Shown in pieces: positions 34,231 through 43,295 of a stretch of DNA of 64,000 bases (position 1 is its first letter; each line of letters starts with the position of its first letter). Position numbers and translations under genes: made by a program. Below the pieces are notes generated by a model. It saw nothing but the letters and a program-made list of their open reading frames with translations. It ran no database searches and was not told where the DNA came from. Source of the DNA: Haloplanus litoreus (GTDB lineage: Archaea; Halobacteriota; Halobacteria; Halobacteriales; Haloferacaceae); assembly GCF_042677945.1 (NCBI RefSeq), contig NZ_JBHUDN010000006.1; one strand, given 5' to 3'.

Positions 34231-35175
34231 ATGAGAGGGAAGCGCGTCTTGGTCACGGGCGGTGCAGGATTCATCGGGTCGAATCTGGCGAATCATCTCG
34301 CGGCCGACAACGAGGTCATCGCGCTCGACGACTGTCACCTCGGCACACCCGAGAACCTCGACGGCGTCGACGCGGACGGGAACGCCGACGGTCCGGTCGA
34401 GTTCGTCGACGGGAGCGTCCTCGACGACGACCTGCCGACCGACGTGGACGTCGTCTTCCACCTCGCCGCCTACTCCTCCTATACGATGGTCGAGGAGAAC
34501 AAACGCGAGGCCACCCGCGTCAACGTGGAGGGGTTCGTCAACACGGTCGAGCAGGCTCGCGAGGACGGCTGTGACACCGTCGTCTACGCGACCACCTCCT
34601 CCATCTACGGCACCCGGACGGAGCCGTCGCCCGAGGATATGCCCATCGAGGCCCGCACCTGCTACGAGGCGTCGAAACTCGCGCGCGAACGCTACGGCGA
34701 GTACTTCGGTAACCACTACGACATGAGCCTCGCCGGCCTGCGCTTCTTCTCGGTGTATCAGGGCTACGGCGGCGCCGAGGAACACAAAGGCGAGTACGCA
34801 AACACCGTCGCGCAGTTCGCCGACGCCATCGCGGACGGCGAGGCCCCCGTCCTCTTCGGCGACGGTTCGCAGACCCGCGATTTCACCCACGTCGACGACG
34901 TGGTCCGTGCCATCGAACTCGCGGCCGAGGACGAACTCCACGGCATCTACAACGTCGGCACCGGCGAGAGCTACGACTTCAACACGATGGTCGAGATGAT
35001 CAACGACGAACTCGGCACCGACGTCGACCCCGAGTACGTCGAGAACCCCCTGCCGGTCTACGTCCACGACACCATGGCCGACGCCTCGAAGCTCCGAGCG
35101 GCGACGGGCTGGGAGCCGGAGATAGGGTTCGAGGAAGGAGTCGCGCGGGTGTGTGCGCCCTACCGCGACGAGTGA
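34231..35175 (+). CDS. NAD-dependent sugar epimerase/dehydratase (extended SDR)
   Basis: A 314-residue extended SDR. The N-terminal NAD loop is VLVTGGAGFIGSNLA, the catalytic pattern is TSSIYG with YEASK (YxxxK), and the substrate half includes FGDGSQTRDFTHVDDVVRA and YNVGTGESYDFN. These fit UDP-glucose 4-epimerase or related nucleotide-sugar enzymes for glycosylation. The start at 34231 gives MRGKRVLVTGG. The last 14 codons and stop lie in a 50-bp unit that is repeated twice downstream (see the repeat entry). No other sugar genes are adjacent. Confidence 0.9.
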   Translation: MRGKRVLVTGGAGFIGSNLANHLAADNEVIALDDCHLGTPENLDGVDADGNADGPVEFVDGSVLDDDLPTDVDVVFHLAAYSSYTMVEENKREATRVNVEGFVNTVEQAREDGCDTVVYATTSSIYGTRTEPSPEDMPIEARTCYEASKLARERYGEYFGNHYDMSLAGLRFFSVYQGYGGAEEHKGEYANTVAQFADAIADGEAPVLFGDGSQTRDFTHVDDVVRAIELAAEDELHGIYNVGTGESYDFNTMVEMINDELGTDVDPEYVENPLPVYVHDTMADASKLRAATGWEPEIGFEEGVARVCAPYRDE

Positions 35176-35274
35176 CGAGTGAGGAAGGAGTCGCGCGGGT
35201 GTGTGCGCCCTACCGCGACGAGTGACGAGTGAGGAAGGAGTCACGCGGGTGTGTGCGCCCTACCGCGACGAGTG
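35131..35274 (+). repeat. 50-bp direct tandem repeat, about 2.9 copies
   Basis: Copies at 35131-35180, 35181-35230 and 35231-35274 (partial), nearly identical; the third has one change (GTCGCG to GTCACG). The first copy codes for the end of the epimerase including its TGA at 35173-35175; the others are non-coding downstream. The unit is not a multiple of 3, so loss or gain of a copy upstream of the stop would alter the C-terminus. Confidence 0.95.
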
Positions 35275-35332
35275 AGCGACCCCCACCGTTCCGGACGTCC
35301 TCTTTTTCACGTCGAAGGCCCGACGATCCCAC

Positions 35333-36247
35333 ATGAACGAACCGGTCCGGATCCTCGGCGTCCCGACCGATTACGGGGCGAGTCGCCGCGGCGTCGACAT
35401 GGGACCGTCGGCGATTCGCTACGCCGAACTCGGGGCCGCGCTCCGGGCCATGGGGCTGGAGCCGACCGACGCCGGTGACCTCTCCGTCCCGCGGGCCGAG
35501 GGTCGTGATCCCGGCCGCGCCGACGCCAAGTATCTCCCGGTCGTCGAGTCGGTGTGTACCCGGCTGGCCGACCGAGTGCGCGAGACGCTGTCCGCAGGCG
35601 GGACGCCGCTGGTCCTCGGGGGCGACCACTCCATCGCCATCGGATCGCTCGCGGGAGCGACCCACGACGCCGACGTCGGCGTCCTCTGGTTCGACGCGCA
35701 CGGGGACTTCAACACGCCGACGACGACGCCGTCGGGAAACGTCCACGGGATGGCGCTCGCGGCCGCCCTCGGTCGCGGCGAATTCGGCGAACTGGACTGG
35801 GCGCGGGCACCGGGACTCGACCCCTCGCGGGTCGCCCTCGTCGGGGTGCGTGACCTCGACGCCGGCGAGCAGGCGGCCCTGCGCGGGAGCGACGTCCACG
35901 CCTACACGATGTCGGATATCGACGACAGAGGGGTGACGGCCGTCGTCGCCGACNNNNNNNNNNNNNNNGTCGCCGACGCCGTCGCCGCCGACGGCGGCGG
36001 CGACGGCGTCCACGTCAGCCTCGACCTGGACTGGCTGGAGCCGACCGAAGCGCCCGGCGTCGGGACGCCGGTCCGTGGCGGCGTCACCTACCGCGAGGCC
36101 CACGCGGCGCTCGAACGGGTGGCCACGGACGCGACGGTGCGGTCGCTCGAACTCGTCGAAGTGAACCCGATTCTCGACGACCACAACGCGACGGGCGAAC
36201 TCGCGGTGGAACTCGCCGCGAGCGCGCTCGGAAAACGGATCCTGTAG
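35333..36247 (+). CDS. rocF: arginase/agmatinase family ureohydrolase, likely arginase
   Basis: A 304-residue ureohydrolase. The binuclear manganese motifs are LVLGGDHSIAIG (GGDHS), LWFDAHGDFNTPTTTPSGNVHG (DAHxD and the substrate loop, quoted in parts) and HVSLDLDWLEPTEAPGVGTP (SxDxDxxDP-like, with Leu-Glu-Pro). Residues LVEVNPILDDHNATG agree with arginase more than agmatinase. It splits arginine to ornithine and urea. A 15-base gap (35954-35968) removes five residues without shifting frame. The gene starts 58 nt after the repeat. Confidence 0.9.
   Translation: MNEPVRILGVPTDYGASRRGVDMGPSAIRYAELGAALRAMGLEPTDAGDLSVPRAEGRDPGRADAKYLPVVESVCTRLADRVRETLSAGGTPLVLGGDHSIAIGSLAGATHDADVGVLWFDAHGDFNTPTTTPSGNVHGMALAAALGRGEFGELDWARAPGLDPSRVALVGVRDLDAGEQAALRGSDVHAYTMSDIDDRGVTAVVADXXXXXVADAVAADGGGDGVHVSLDLDWLEPTEAPGVGTPVRGGVTYREAHAALERVATDATVRSLELVEVNPILDDHNATGELAVELAASALGKRIL
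35954..35968. other. assembly gap (15 N)
   Basis: Run of N inside the arginase gene, frame kept. Confidence 0.99.
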
Positions 36248-36253
36248 CGCCGG

Positions 36254-38722
36254 TCAGGTCTCGGTGTCGGGGTCGTCTCCGTCCGTCCGCTCGGCGGGAA
36301 TCACCGCTACCGAGGCCACCGAGTCACCGATATCCAGATCCATCACGATGACGCCCATCGTGTTGCGCCCGACGGTCGAGACGTCCTCGACGGGCGTGCG
36401 GATGATCTGGCCGTCGGCGCTCATCACGACGAGTTGGTCGCCGGGGCCGACGGCGTCGATGGCACAGGCCGGGCCGTTGCGCTCGTTCGTCTTGATATCG
36501 ATCAGCCCCTTGCCGTAGCGGGACTGCTGGCGGTAGGCGTCGACCGGGGTGCGCTTGCCGTAGCCGTTGTCGGTCACGGAGAGCACCCAACTGTGTTCGT
36601 CGGGGTCGACTGCCGCGAGACCGACGACGTGGTCGTCGGTCTCCAGTTTGATGCCACCGACGCCGCGGGCGTTCCGGCCCATGGGCCGGACCTCGTCCTC
36701 GTCGAAGCGGATGCTCATCCCGCCGGCGGTGGCGACGATCAGGTCGTCGTCGCCGTCGGTCAGCTCCACGTCGACGAGGGCGTCGCCCTCCGCGAGACGG
36801 ATGGCTCGAATCCCCGTCGAGAGGATGTTGCCGAACTCCTCGACAGCGGTGCGTTTCACGCGGCCGCCCTGCGTCGCCATCGTGAGGTACCGACCGGCGC
36901 CTTCCTCCAGATTCTCGCAGTCGACGACGGATTCGATCTCCTCACCGTCGTCCAGGTCGAGGAGATTCACCGCCGACTTGCCGCGGGCGGTGCGACCCAT
37001 CTCGGGGACCTGGTAGGTCTTCAGCTTGTAGACCTGTCCCTGATTGGTGAAACAGAGCAGGTAGTCGTGGGTGTTCGCGAGGAACACCGATGAGACCCGG
37101 TCGCCCTCCTTCAGGTCGGCGCCGATGATCCCCTTCCCACCGCGGTTCTGGGGGTCGAACGCCGACAGTGACATGCGCTTGATGTAGTCGTCCTCGCTGA
37201 CGACGACGAGGGTGTCCTCCTGCGGAATCAGGTCCTCGTCGGTCACCTCTCCGTCGTCCTCGATGATCCGGGTGCGGCGCTCGTCGGCGTACTCGTCTTT
37301 GATCTCCCGAAGTTCGTCCTCGATGACGCCGAGGAGTTCGGATTCGTGCTCCAGAATCTCTGTCAGGCGGTCGATGCGAGCCTGCACCTCTTCGTACTCC
37401 TCCTCGATGGCGGCCGTCTCCATGGACGTGAGGCTACCGAGTTGCATCGCGACGATGTGGTCGACCTGATCGTCGGAGAAGTCGAAGGCGGCCTTCAGCG
37501 CCGCCTTCGCGCCGTCGCGGTCCTCGGCGTCCCGGATGAGTTCGACCACCTCGTCGGCGTGTTCGAGCGCCGTCAGCCGCCCTTCGAGGATGTGTGCGCG
37601 GTCCTCGGCCTCTTCGAGGTCGTACTCGCTGCGGCGGCGCACGACCTCGCGGCGGTGATCGAGGTACTCTTCGAGGGTCTCCTTGAGGTCGAGCACCCGC
37701 GGTTGGCCGTCGACCAGGGCGAGGTTGATGACGCCGAACGTGGTTTCGAGGTGGGACTCCAGCAACTGGTTCTCGACAACCTCGGGGTTCGCGCCCCGCT
37801 TGAGTTCGATCACGATACGGATGCCGTCGCGGTCGGACTCGTCGCGCAGGTCGCGGATGCCGTCGAGTTTTCCCTCGTTCACGTCGTCGGCGATGCGTTC
37901 GATCAGCCGCGCCTTGTTCGACTGGTAGGGGAGTTCCGTGACGACGATGCGGTCCTCGCCCGTCTCCAGTTCGGCGCGGACGCGGAGGCGCCCCCGCCCC
38001 GTCTTGTACGCCTTGTAGATGGCGTTGCGACCGACGATGTTCGCGCCGGTCGGGAAGTCGGGTGCGACGACGTGCTCCATCAGGTCCTCGACCGTGCAGT
38101 CGGGGTTGTTGATGAGGTGGACCGTCGCGTCGATCACCTCGCCGAGGTTGTGCGGCGGGACGTTCGTCGACATCCCGACCGCGATGCCCGAGGAGCCGTT
38201 GACGAGGAGGTTCGGGAAGGCCGCGGGCAGCACGTCGGGTTCCTGCTTGCGGCCGTCGTAGTTCGGGGAGAAGTCGACGGTGTCCTTCTCGATATCTTCG
38301 AGGAGTTCCTCGGCGATGGGCGACATCCGGGCCTCGGTGTACCGCATGGCTGCCGGCGGATCGCCGTCGATGGAGCCGAAGTTCCCCTGGCCGTCGACGA
38401 GGGGAGCCCGCATGGAGAAGTCCTGGGCCATGCGTGCCAGCGCGTCGTAGATGGCGGAGTCGCCGTGCGGGTGGAAGTCACCCATCGTCTCCCCGACCAC
38501 GGAGGAGGACTTCCGGTGGGAGGCCCGCGAAGTGACGCCCGCCTCGTGCATGGCATAGAGGATACGCCGGTGGACGGGCTTGAGGCCGTCGCGGGCGTCC
38601 GGGAGCGCCCGTCCCGCGATGACCGACATCGCGTAGTCGATGTAGGACTGCTCCATCTCCTGTTCGATGCGGGCCGTATCGACCCGCGCGGCCGGCACGT
38701 CGGGGGCTGGGTCCGAACTCAT
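36254..38722 (-). CDS. gyrA: DNA gyrase subunit A
   Basis: An 822-residue GyrA. The breakage-reunion domain has the catalytic Tyr at residue 128 in AAMRYTEARM, and the Ser/Asp quinolone-region is in GDFHPHGDSAIYDA. A coiled-coil tower follows (about 370-500), then the six-bladed C-terminal beta-pinwheel with the GyrA box QNRGGKG, the mark of a true gyrase rather than Topo IV. It introduces negative supercoils with GyrB. Start at 38722 is the ATG that overlaps the gyrB stop (ATGA). Ends close to arginase on the other strand (6 nt). Confidence 0.99.
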   Translation of the reverse strand: MSSDPAPDVPAARVDTARIEQEMEQSYIDYAMSVIAGRALPDARDGLKPVHRRILYAMHEAGVTSRASHRKSSSVVGETMGDFHPHGDSAIYDALARMAQDFSMRAPLVDGQGNFGSIDGDPPAAMRYTEARMSPIAEELLEDIEKDTVDFSPNYDGRKQEPDVLPAAFPNLLVNGSSGIAVGMSTNVPPHNLGEVIDATVHLINNPDCTVEDLMEHVVAPDFPTGANIVGRNAIYKAYKTGRGRLRVRAELETGEDRIVVTELPYQSNKARLIERIADDVNEGKLDGIRDLRDESDRDGIRIVIELKRGANPEVVENQLLESHLETTFGVINLALVDGQPRVLDLKETLEEYLDHRREVVRRRSEYDLEEAEDRAHILEGRLTALEHADEVVELIRDAEDRDGAKAALKAAFDFSDDQVDHIVAMQLGSLTSMETAAIEEEYEEVQARIDRLTEILEHESELLGVIEDELREIKDEYADERRTRIIEDDGEVTDEDLIPQEDTLVVVSEDDYIKRMSLSAFDPQNRGGKGIIGADLKEGDRVSSVFLANTHDYLLCFTNQGQVYKLKTYQVPEMGRTARGKSAVNLLDLDDGEEIESVVDCENLEEGAGRYLTMATQGGRVKRTAVEEFGNILSTGIRAIRLAEGDALVDVELTDGDDDLIVATAGGMSIRFDEDEVRPMGRNARGVGGIKLETDDHVVGLAAVDPDEHSWVLSVTDNGYGKRTPVDAYRQQSRYGKGLIDIKTNERNGPACAIDAVGPGDQLVVMSADGQIIRTPVEDVSTVGRNTMGVIVMDLDIGDSVASVAVIPAERTDGDDPDTET

Positions 38723-40635
38723 ATATCCACCCACTCCGCGTCGCCGGCGTGCTCTTTGATGAACTGTTTTCGGGGTTCGACCGCATCGCCCATCAGGATC
38801 GAGAACATGCGGTCGGCGGCCGCCGCGTCCTCCAGCGTGATGCGCTTCAGAATCCGGTTCTCGGGGTTCATCGTCGTCTGCCAGAGCTGATCGGGGTTCA
38901 TCTCACCGAGGCCCTTGAACCGCTGGACCTGATCGGGGTTGCCGTTACACCGCTCCTCGACGATCCGGTCGCGTTCGGCCTCGCTCATCGCGTCGTACGT
39001 CTCGCCGCGGTACCGGACCCGATAGAGTGGTGGCTGGGCGGCGTAGACGTATCCGCGTTCCAGCAGGGGCTTCATGTGTCGGTAGAGAAGCGTCAACAGC
39101 AGCGTTCGGATGTGCGCGCCGTCCACGTCGGCGTCGGTCATGAGGATGATGCGATGATAGCGCGCGTCGTCGATGTCGAACTCCTCGCCGATGCCCGTCC
39201 CGATGGCGGTGATGAGTGCCCGAATCTCGTCGTTCTCCAGAATGCGGTCGAGGCGATGTTTCTCGACGTTGAGGATCTTCCCCTTCAGCGGGAGGATGGC
39301 CTGGAACTTCCGATCCCGGCCCTGTTTGGCGCTTCCGCCCGCGCTGTCGCCCTCGACGACGAACAGTTCGGACTCGCTGGGATCTTTCGACTGGCAGTCG
39401 GCGAGTTTCCCGGGGAGCGCCGTCGACTCCAGGGCGCTCTTGCGGCGGGTGAGTTCCTCGGCCTTCTTCGCGGCCTGTCGGGCCTTGGCGGCCTCGACTG
39501 CCTTGCCGACGATGGCTCGTGCCGTGTCGGGATGTTCCTCGAAGAAGGTCCCGAGATGCTGGTGGACGGCGCTCTCGACGATGCCGCGCACCTCGCTGTT
39601 GCCGAGTTTGGTCTTCGTCTGTCCCTCGAACTGCGGGTCGGGGTGTTTGATCGAGATGACGGCGGTCAACCCCTCGCGGACGTCCTCGCCTTTGAGCGTG
39701 TCGTCGAGGTCACCGAGGAGGCCGTTGTCCGTCGCGTAGTCGTTGACGACGCGCGTGAGCGCCGTTTTGAACCCCGTGAGGTGGGTGCCGCCCTCGCGAG
39801 TGTTGATGTTGTTGGCGAAGGCGTGGATCGAGCCCTGTAGCTCGTCGGTGGCCTGCATCGCCACCTCGACGGAGATACCCTGATCCTCGTCTTCGAAGTA
39901 GATCACCTCGTCGTGGAGGGCGCCCTTGGTCTCGTTGAGATACGCGACGAACTCCCGGATGCCACCCTCGTACCGGAACGAGACGGTCTCGCCGTCGCGT
40001 TTGTCGGCGAGACCGATCTCCACGCCGGAGTTGAGGAACGCGAGTTCGCGAAGCCGTGTCGACAGCGTATCGAAGGAAAACTCCGTGTGCTCGAAGATGT
40101 CGTCGTCCGGCCAGAACCGGACGGTCGTCCCCGTCTCCTCGTCCGGTTCGAGGTCACGGACCCGTTCGAAGCCGTCGGGAACGGGCTCGCCGCGCTCGAA
40201 GCGATGGTTCCAGACGGCGCCGTCGCGTTTGATCGTCACCTCCAGTTCCGCGGAGAGGGCGTTGACGACGCTGACACCGACGCCGTGGAGTCCACCGGAG
40301 ACCTGGTAGGACTTGTTGTCGAACTTCCCGCCGGCGTGGAGGACGGTCATGATCACTTCCACCGCCGGCCGGTCGTACTGTTCGTGGGTGTCCACGGGGA
40401 TGCCGCGCCCGTTGTCCGAGACACTCACCGAGTCGTCGTCGTGGACGGTCACCTGGATAGCGTCACAGTGGCCCGCCAACGCCTCGTCGATGGCGTTGTC
40501 GACGACCTCGTAGACGAGATGGTGGAGGCCGCGGGCGTCCGTCGATCCGATGTACATCGCCGGACGTTTCCGTACGGCCTGGAGCCCCTCCAGAACCTGT
40601 ATCTGCCCGGCTCCGTACTCTTGTTCGTCAGCCAT
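38719..40635 (-). CDS. gyrB: DNA gyrase subunit B
   Basis: A 638-residue GyrB. The GHKL ATPase is seen in VYEVVDNAIDEALAGH, VSDNGRGIPVD and VSGGLHGVGVSVVNALS, the transducer follows, and the Toprim domain has the EGDSAGG motif with PLKGKILNVEK and DADVDGAHI. The C-terminal tail QRFKGLGEMNPDQLW is typical. The ATG at 40635 (MADEQEYGAGQ) has a TATA box about 29 nt upstream on the minus strand. It is first in a two-gene operon with gyrA and is divergent from top6B. Confidence 0.99.
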   Translation of the reverse strand: MADEQEYGAGQIQVLEGLQAVRKRPAMYIGSTDARGLHHLVYEVVDNAIDEALAGHCDAIQVTVHDDDSVSVSDNGRGIPVDTHEQYDRPAVEVIMTVLHAGGKFDNKSYQVSGGLHGVGVSVVNALSAELEVTIKRDGAVWNHRFERGEPVPDGFERVRDLEPDEETGTTVRFWPDDDIFEHTEFSFDTLSTRLRELAFLNSGVEIGLADKRDGETVSFRYEGGIREFVAYLNETKGALHDEVIYFEDEDQGISVEVAMQATDELQGSIHAFANNINTREGGTHLTGFKTALTRVVNDYATDNGLLGDLDDTLKGEDVREGLTAVISIKHPDPQFEGQTKTKLGNSEVRGIVESAVHQHLGTFFEEHPDTARAIVGKAVEAAKARQAAKKAEELTRRKSALESTALPGKLADCQSKDPSESELFVVEGDSAGGSAKQGRDRKFQAILPLKGKILNVEKHRLDRILENDEIRALITAIGTGIGEEFDIDDARYHRIILMTDADVDGAHIRTLLLTLLYRHMKPLLERGYVYAAQPPLYRVRYRGETYDAMSEAERDRIVEERCNGNPDQVQRFKGLGEMNPDQLWQTTMNPENRILKRITLEDAAAADRMFSILMGDAVEPRKQFIKEHAGDAEWVDI

Positions 40636-40663
40636 AGAACCTACCCGCCCTAGACGACCACAC

Positions 40664-40672
40664 CTCTTAAAC
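40664..40672 (-). promoter_or_regulatory. TATA-like box for gyrB
   Basis: Minus-strand GTTTAAGAG, about 29 nt before the gyrB ATG, so the gyrBA mRNA is probably leaderless or nearly so. Confidence 0.55.
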
Positions 40673-40858
40673 GCTCGCACGCGTGCGCGCGTCCAAAATT
40701 ACGATTCCTGCAAACCCAAGTTCAGATGGGATTTCGACAAGGCGAGTTTGGCGTTCACCGCCGCCGCCGCCGGCTATCCGCGCGATACGGGGCGTGGGAC
40801 CGGATCGAGCCGCTCGGGCGCGCGCCCGCCCGCTTCACTTACACCGCGCTGGCGGTGG

Positions 40859-40868
40859 CCTTTTAAAC
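40859..40868 (+). promoter_or_regulatory. TATA-like box for top6B
   Basis: CCTTTTAAAC, 25-34 nt before the top6B ATG at 40893. The 257-nt space between gyrB and top6B is otherwise GC-rich and holds no gene. Confidence 0.55.
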
Positions 40869-40892
40869 GTCGTGCCGGTACGAAGCCCACGG

Positions 40893-43295
40893 ATGACATC
40901 GTTCCAGTCGACGCTCGGCGAGGATGGGGGGATCGCCGAGGAGCTGGCCGAGAACCAGCGGGCCATCTCCATCGCCGAGTTCTTCGAGAAGAACAAACAC
41001 ATGCTCGGCTTCGACTCCGGAGCCAGGGGGCTAGTGACCGCCGTCAAGGAGGCGGTGGACAACGCCCTCGACGCCACGGAGGAGGCCGGCATCGCACCGG
41101 ACATCTACATCGAAATCGCGGAAGCGGGCGACTACTACCGACTGATCGTCGAGGACAACGGGCCGGGGATCACGAAAGAGCAGATTCCCCGCGTCTTCGG
41201 TAAACTGCTCTACGGCTCACGGTTTCACGCGCGCGAACAGAGTCGCGGTCAGCAGGGCATCGGCATCTCCGCGGCCGTCCTCTACTCACAGCTCACCTCG
41301 GGCAAACCCGCGAAGATCACCAGCCGAACGCAGGGGAGCGCGGACGCGGAGTACTTCGAACTCGTCGTCGACACCGACGACAACGAACCCGAGATCAGGG
41401 AGGAACGAACCACCTCGTGGGACCGGCCCCACGGGACGCGGATCGAACTGGAGATGGAGGCGAACATGCGGGCGCGCAATCAACTCCACGACTACGTCAA
41501 ACACACCGCGGTCGTCAACCCCCACGCCCGGGTCGAACTCCGCGAACCGGGGCTGGACGAGCCGCTGAAGTTCGAGCGGGGCACGGACCAGTTACCCGCC
41601 GAGACGGAGGAGATCCGACCCCACCCCCACGGCGTCGAACTCGGGACGCTCCTGAAGATGCTCGACGCGACGGAGTCGTACTCCATCTCGGGGTTCCTAC
41701 AGGGCGAGTTTACCCGGGTCGGCGGGAAGACGTCGACGAAGGTGTGTGATCGGTTCCGCGACCGCCACTTCGGCCGCGAGATGGCGTGGACGACGCCGAA
41801 TCCACAGGACGAGGCGGACATCGAAGACGCCGTCCTCGACGCCGTCGCCAACAAGAGCGCCGAAGCGACCGACTGGTTCGCCGAACGGGTCGCCGAGACG
41901 GTCGGCGAGCGGGAACGAATCGCCCACCACGGCCTCGTCGAAATCGTCGATAACCTCGCCGACGCTGCCGAAGAGGAGTTCGACGAGACGTTCGGCGAGA
42001 CGGTCCGGGAGAACGCCGTCGATGCGGTGTGGGCCGAGATCACGCGACCGGACCTCCTGACCGCCTCGCTGTACGAACGCGTCGACGACGCGACCAGCAC
42101 CCGGAAGGACGACGCGACGGTCGACGGATTGGCCGAACGCCTCGCCGACAAGTTCGCCGAGGACGACGACCCTCGCCACCGGGCGACCGAGGACCGACTC
42201 GTCGAGTACGTGAACCGCTCCGCCGACCGGGTCGAGGAAGCCGAGGACGCCACCCTCGGCGACACCGCCCGGGAGAACGTCGTCGAGGCGTGCTGGACGG
42301 TCATGCGGACCGTCCCGGACGACCTGCCGAAGGTGAAGGCGGTGGCGGGCGACCGCGATGCCGCCTCCGAACTCCTCGACGCGATGCGGGAGACGGACAT
42401 CCTCGCGCCGCCGACGGACTGTCTCTCGCCCATCACGGCGGACCTCGTGGAGGCCGGCCTCCGCAAGGAGTTCGACGCCGACTTCTTCGCCGCGGCGACC
42501 CGCGACGCCGAAGTCCACGGGGGCGACCCCTTCATCGTGGAGGCCGGCATCGCCTACGGCGGCGACCTGGAGAGCGAGGGCTCGGCCGACGTGATGCGCT
42601 TTGCCAACCGCGTCCCCCTCGTCTACCAACGCGGGGCCTGTGCTATCACCGACGTGGTGAAAGACATCGGCTGGCGCAACTACGGCCTCGATCAGCCGGG
42701 CGGGCGTGGCCTCCCCTCCGGTCCCGCCGTGATCATGGTTCACGTCGCGTCGACGAACGTCCCCTTCACCAGCGAGTCCAAGGACGCGGTGGCGAACGTC
42801 CCCGAAATCGAGGACGAAGTCGAACTCGCCATCCGCGAGGCCGCACGGGAACTGAAATCCTTCCTCAACCGCCGGCGGTCGCTGGAGAAACGCCGACGCA
42901 AGCAGGACGTACTCGGCCGCATCCTGCCCGAGATGGCCGACAAGCTCTCGGAGGTGACGGGGCGCGAGCGGCCGAACATCGACGGCGCGCTCGGCCGCAT
43001 CATGAACAACGTCATCGTCGAGCGGTCGGTGGAGGACGGTACCGTCACGCTCGCGGTGCGGAACCACTCCGACCGGAAGGAGACGCCGGAGCTAACGGAT
43101 ATCGTTTCGGCGGAGCCGACGGCGGTGAGCGACGGCGCGTCCGTCGTCGACCTAGACGGCGAGTGGTTCGTACAGTGGTCCCCGTCGGTGTCGGCGGGCG
43201 AGACGGCCGAACTCACCTACGAGGTGGGTAACGGCGCGACCTTCGACGTGGACGTCGAGGGCGTCGAGAGCGAGAAACTCACGGTGAACGCATGA
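40893..43295 (+). CDS. top6B: type II DNA topoisomerase VI subunit B
   Basis: An 800-residue Top6B. The GHKL ATPase has VKEAVDNALDATEE, IVEDNGPGITKEQI and QSRGQQGIGISAA. The family's H2TH region and transducer follow, and haloarchaeal-type acidic repeats around residues 290-490 lengthen it. The C-terminus ends with an Ig-like beta domain (VRNHSDRKETPELTD). With Top6A it decatenates and relaxes DNA. The ATG at 40893 begins MTSFQSTLGED; a longer upstream frame lacks family resemblance. Stop overlaps the Top6A ATG by 4 nt (ATGA). Confidence 0.98.
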   Translation: MTSFQSTLGEDGGIAEELAENQRAISIAEFFEKNKHMLGFDSGARGLVTAVKEAVDNALDATEEAGIAPDIYIEIAEAGDYYRLIVEDNGPGITKEQIPRVFGKLLYGSRFHAREQSRGQQGIGISAAVLYSQLTSGKPAKITSRTQGSADAEYFELVVDTDDNEPEIREERTTSWDRPHGTRIELEMEANMRARNQLHDYVKHTAVVNPHARVELREPGLDEPLKFERGTDQLPAETEEIRPHPHGVELGTLLKMLDATESYSISGFLQGEFTRVGGKTSTKVCDRFRDRHFGREMAWTTPNPQDEADIEDAVLDAVANKSAEATDWFAERVAETVGERERIAHHGLVEIVDNLADAAEEEFDETFGETVRENAVDAVWAEITRPDLLTASLYERVDDATSTRKDDATVDGLAERLADKFAEDDDPRHRATEDRLVEYVNRSADRVEEAEDATLGDTARENVVEACWTVMRTVPDDLPKVKAVAGDRDAASELLDAMRETDILAPPTDCLSPITADLVEAGLRKEFDADFFAAATRDAEVHGGDPFIVEAGIAYGGDLESEGSADVMRFANRVPLVYQRGACAITDVVKDIGWRNYGLDQPGGRGLPSGPAVIMVHVASTNVPFTSESKDAVANVPEIEDEVELAIREAARELKSFLNRRRSLEKRRRKQDVLGRILPEMADKLSEVTGRERPNIDGALGRIMNNVIVERSVEDGTVTLAVRNHSDRKETPELTDIVSAEPTAVSDGASVVDLDGEWFVQWSPSVSAGETAELTYEVGNGATFDVDVEGVESEKLTVNA

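Noticed and set aside
34100..36300. CRISPR array suspected from the repeats
   Set aside because: The 50-bp units are directly adjacent with no spacers and derive from the epimerase 3' end.
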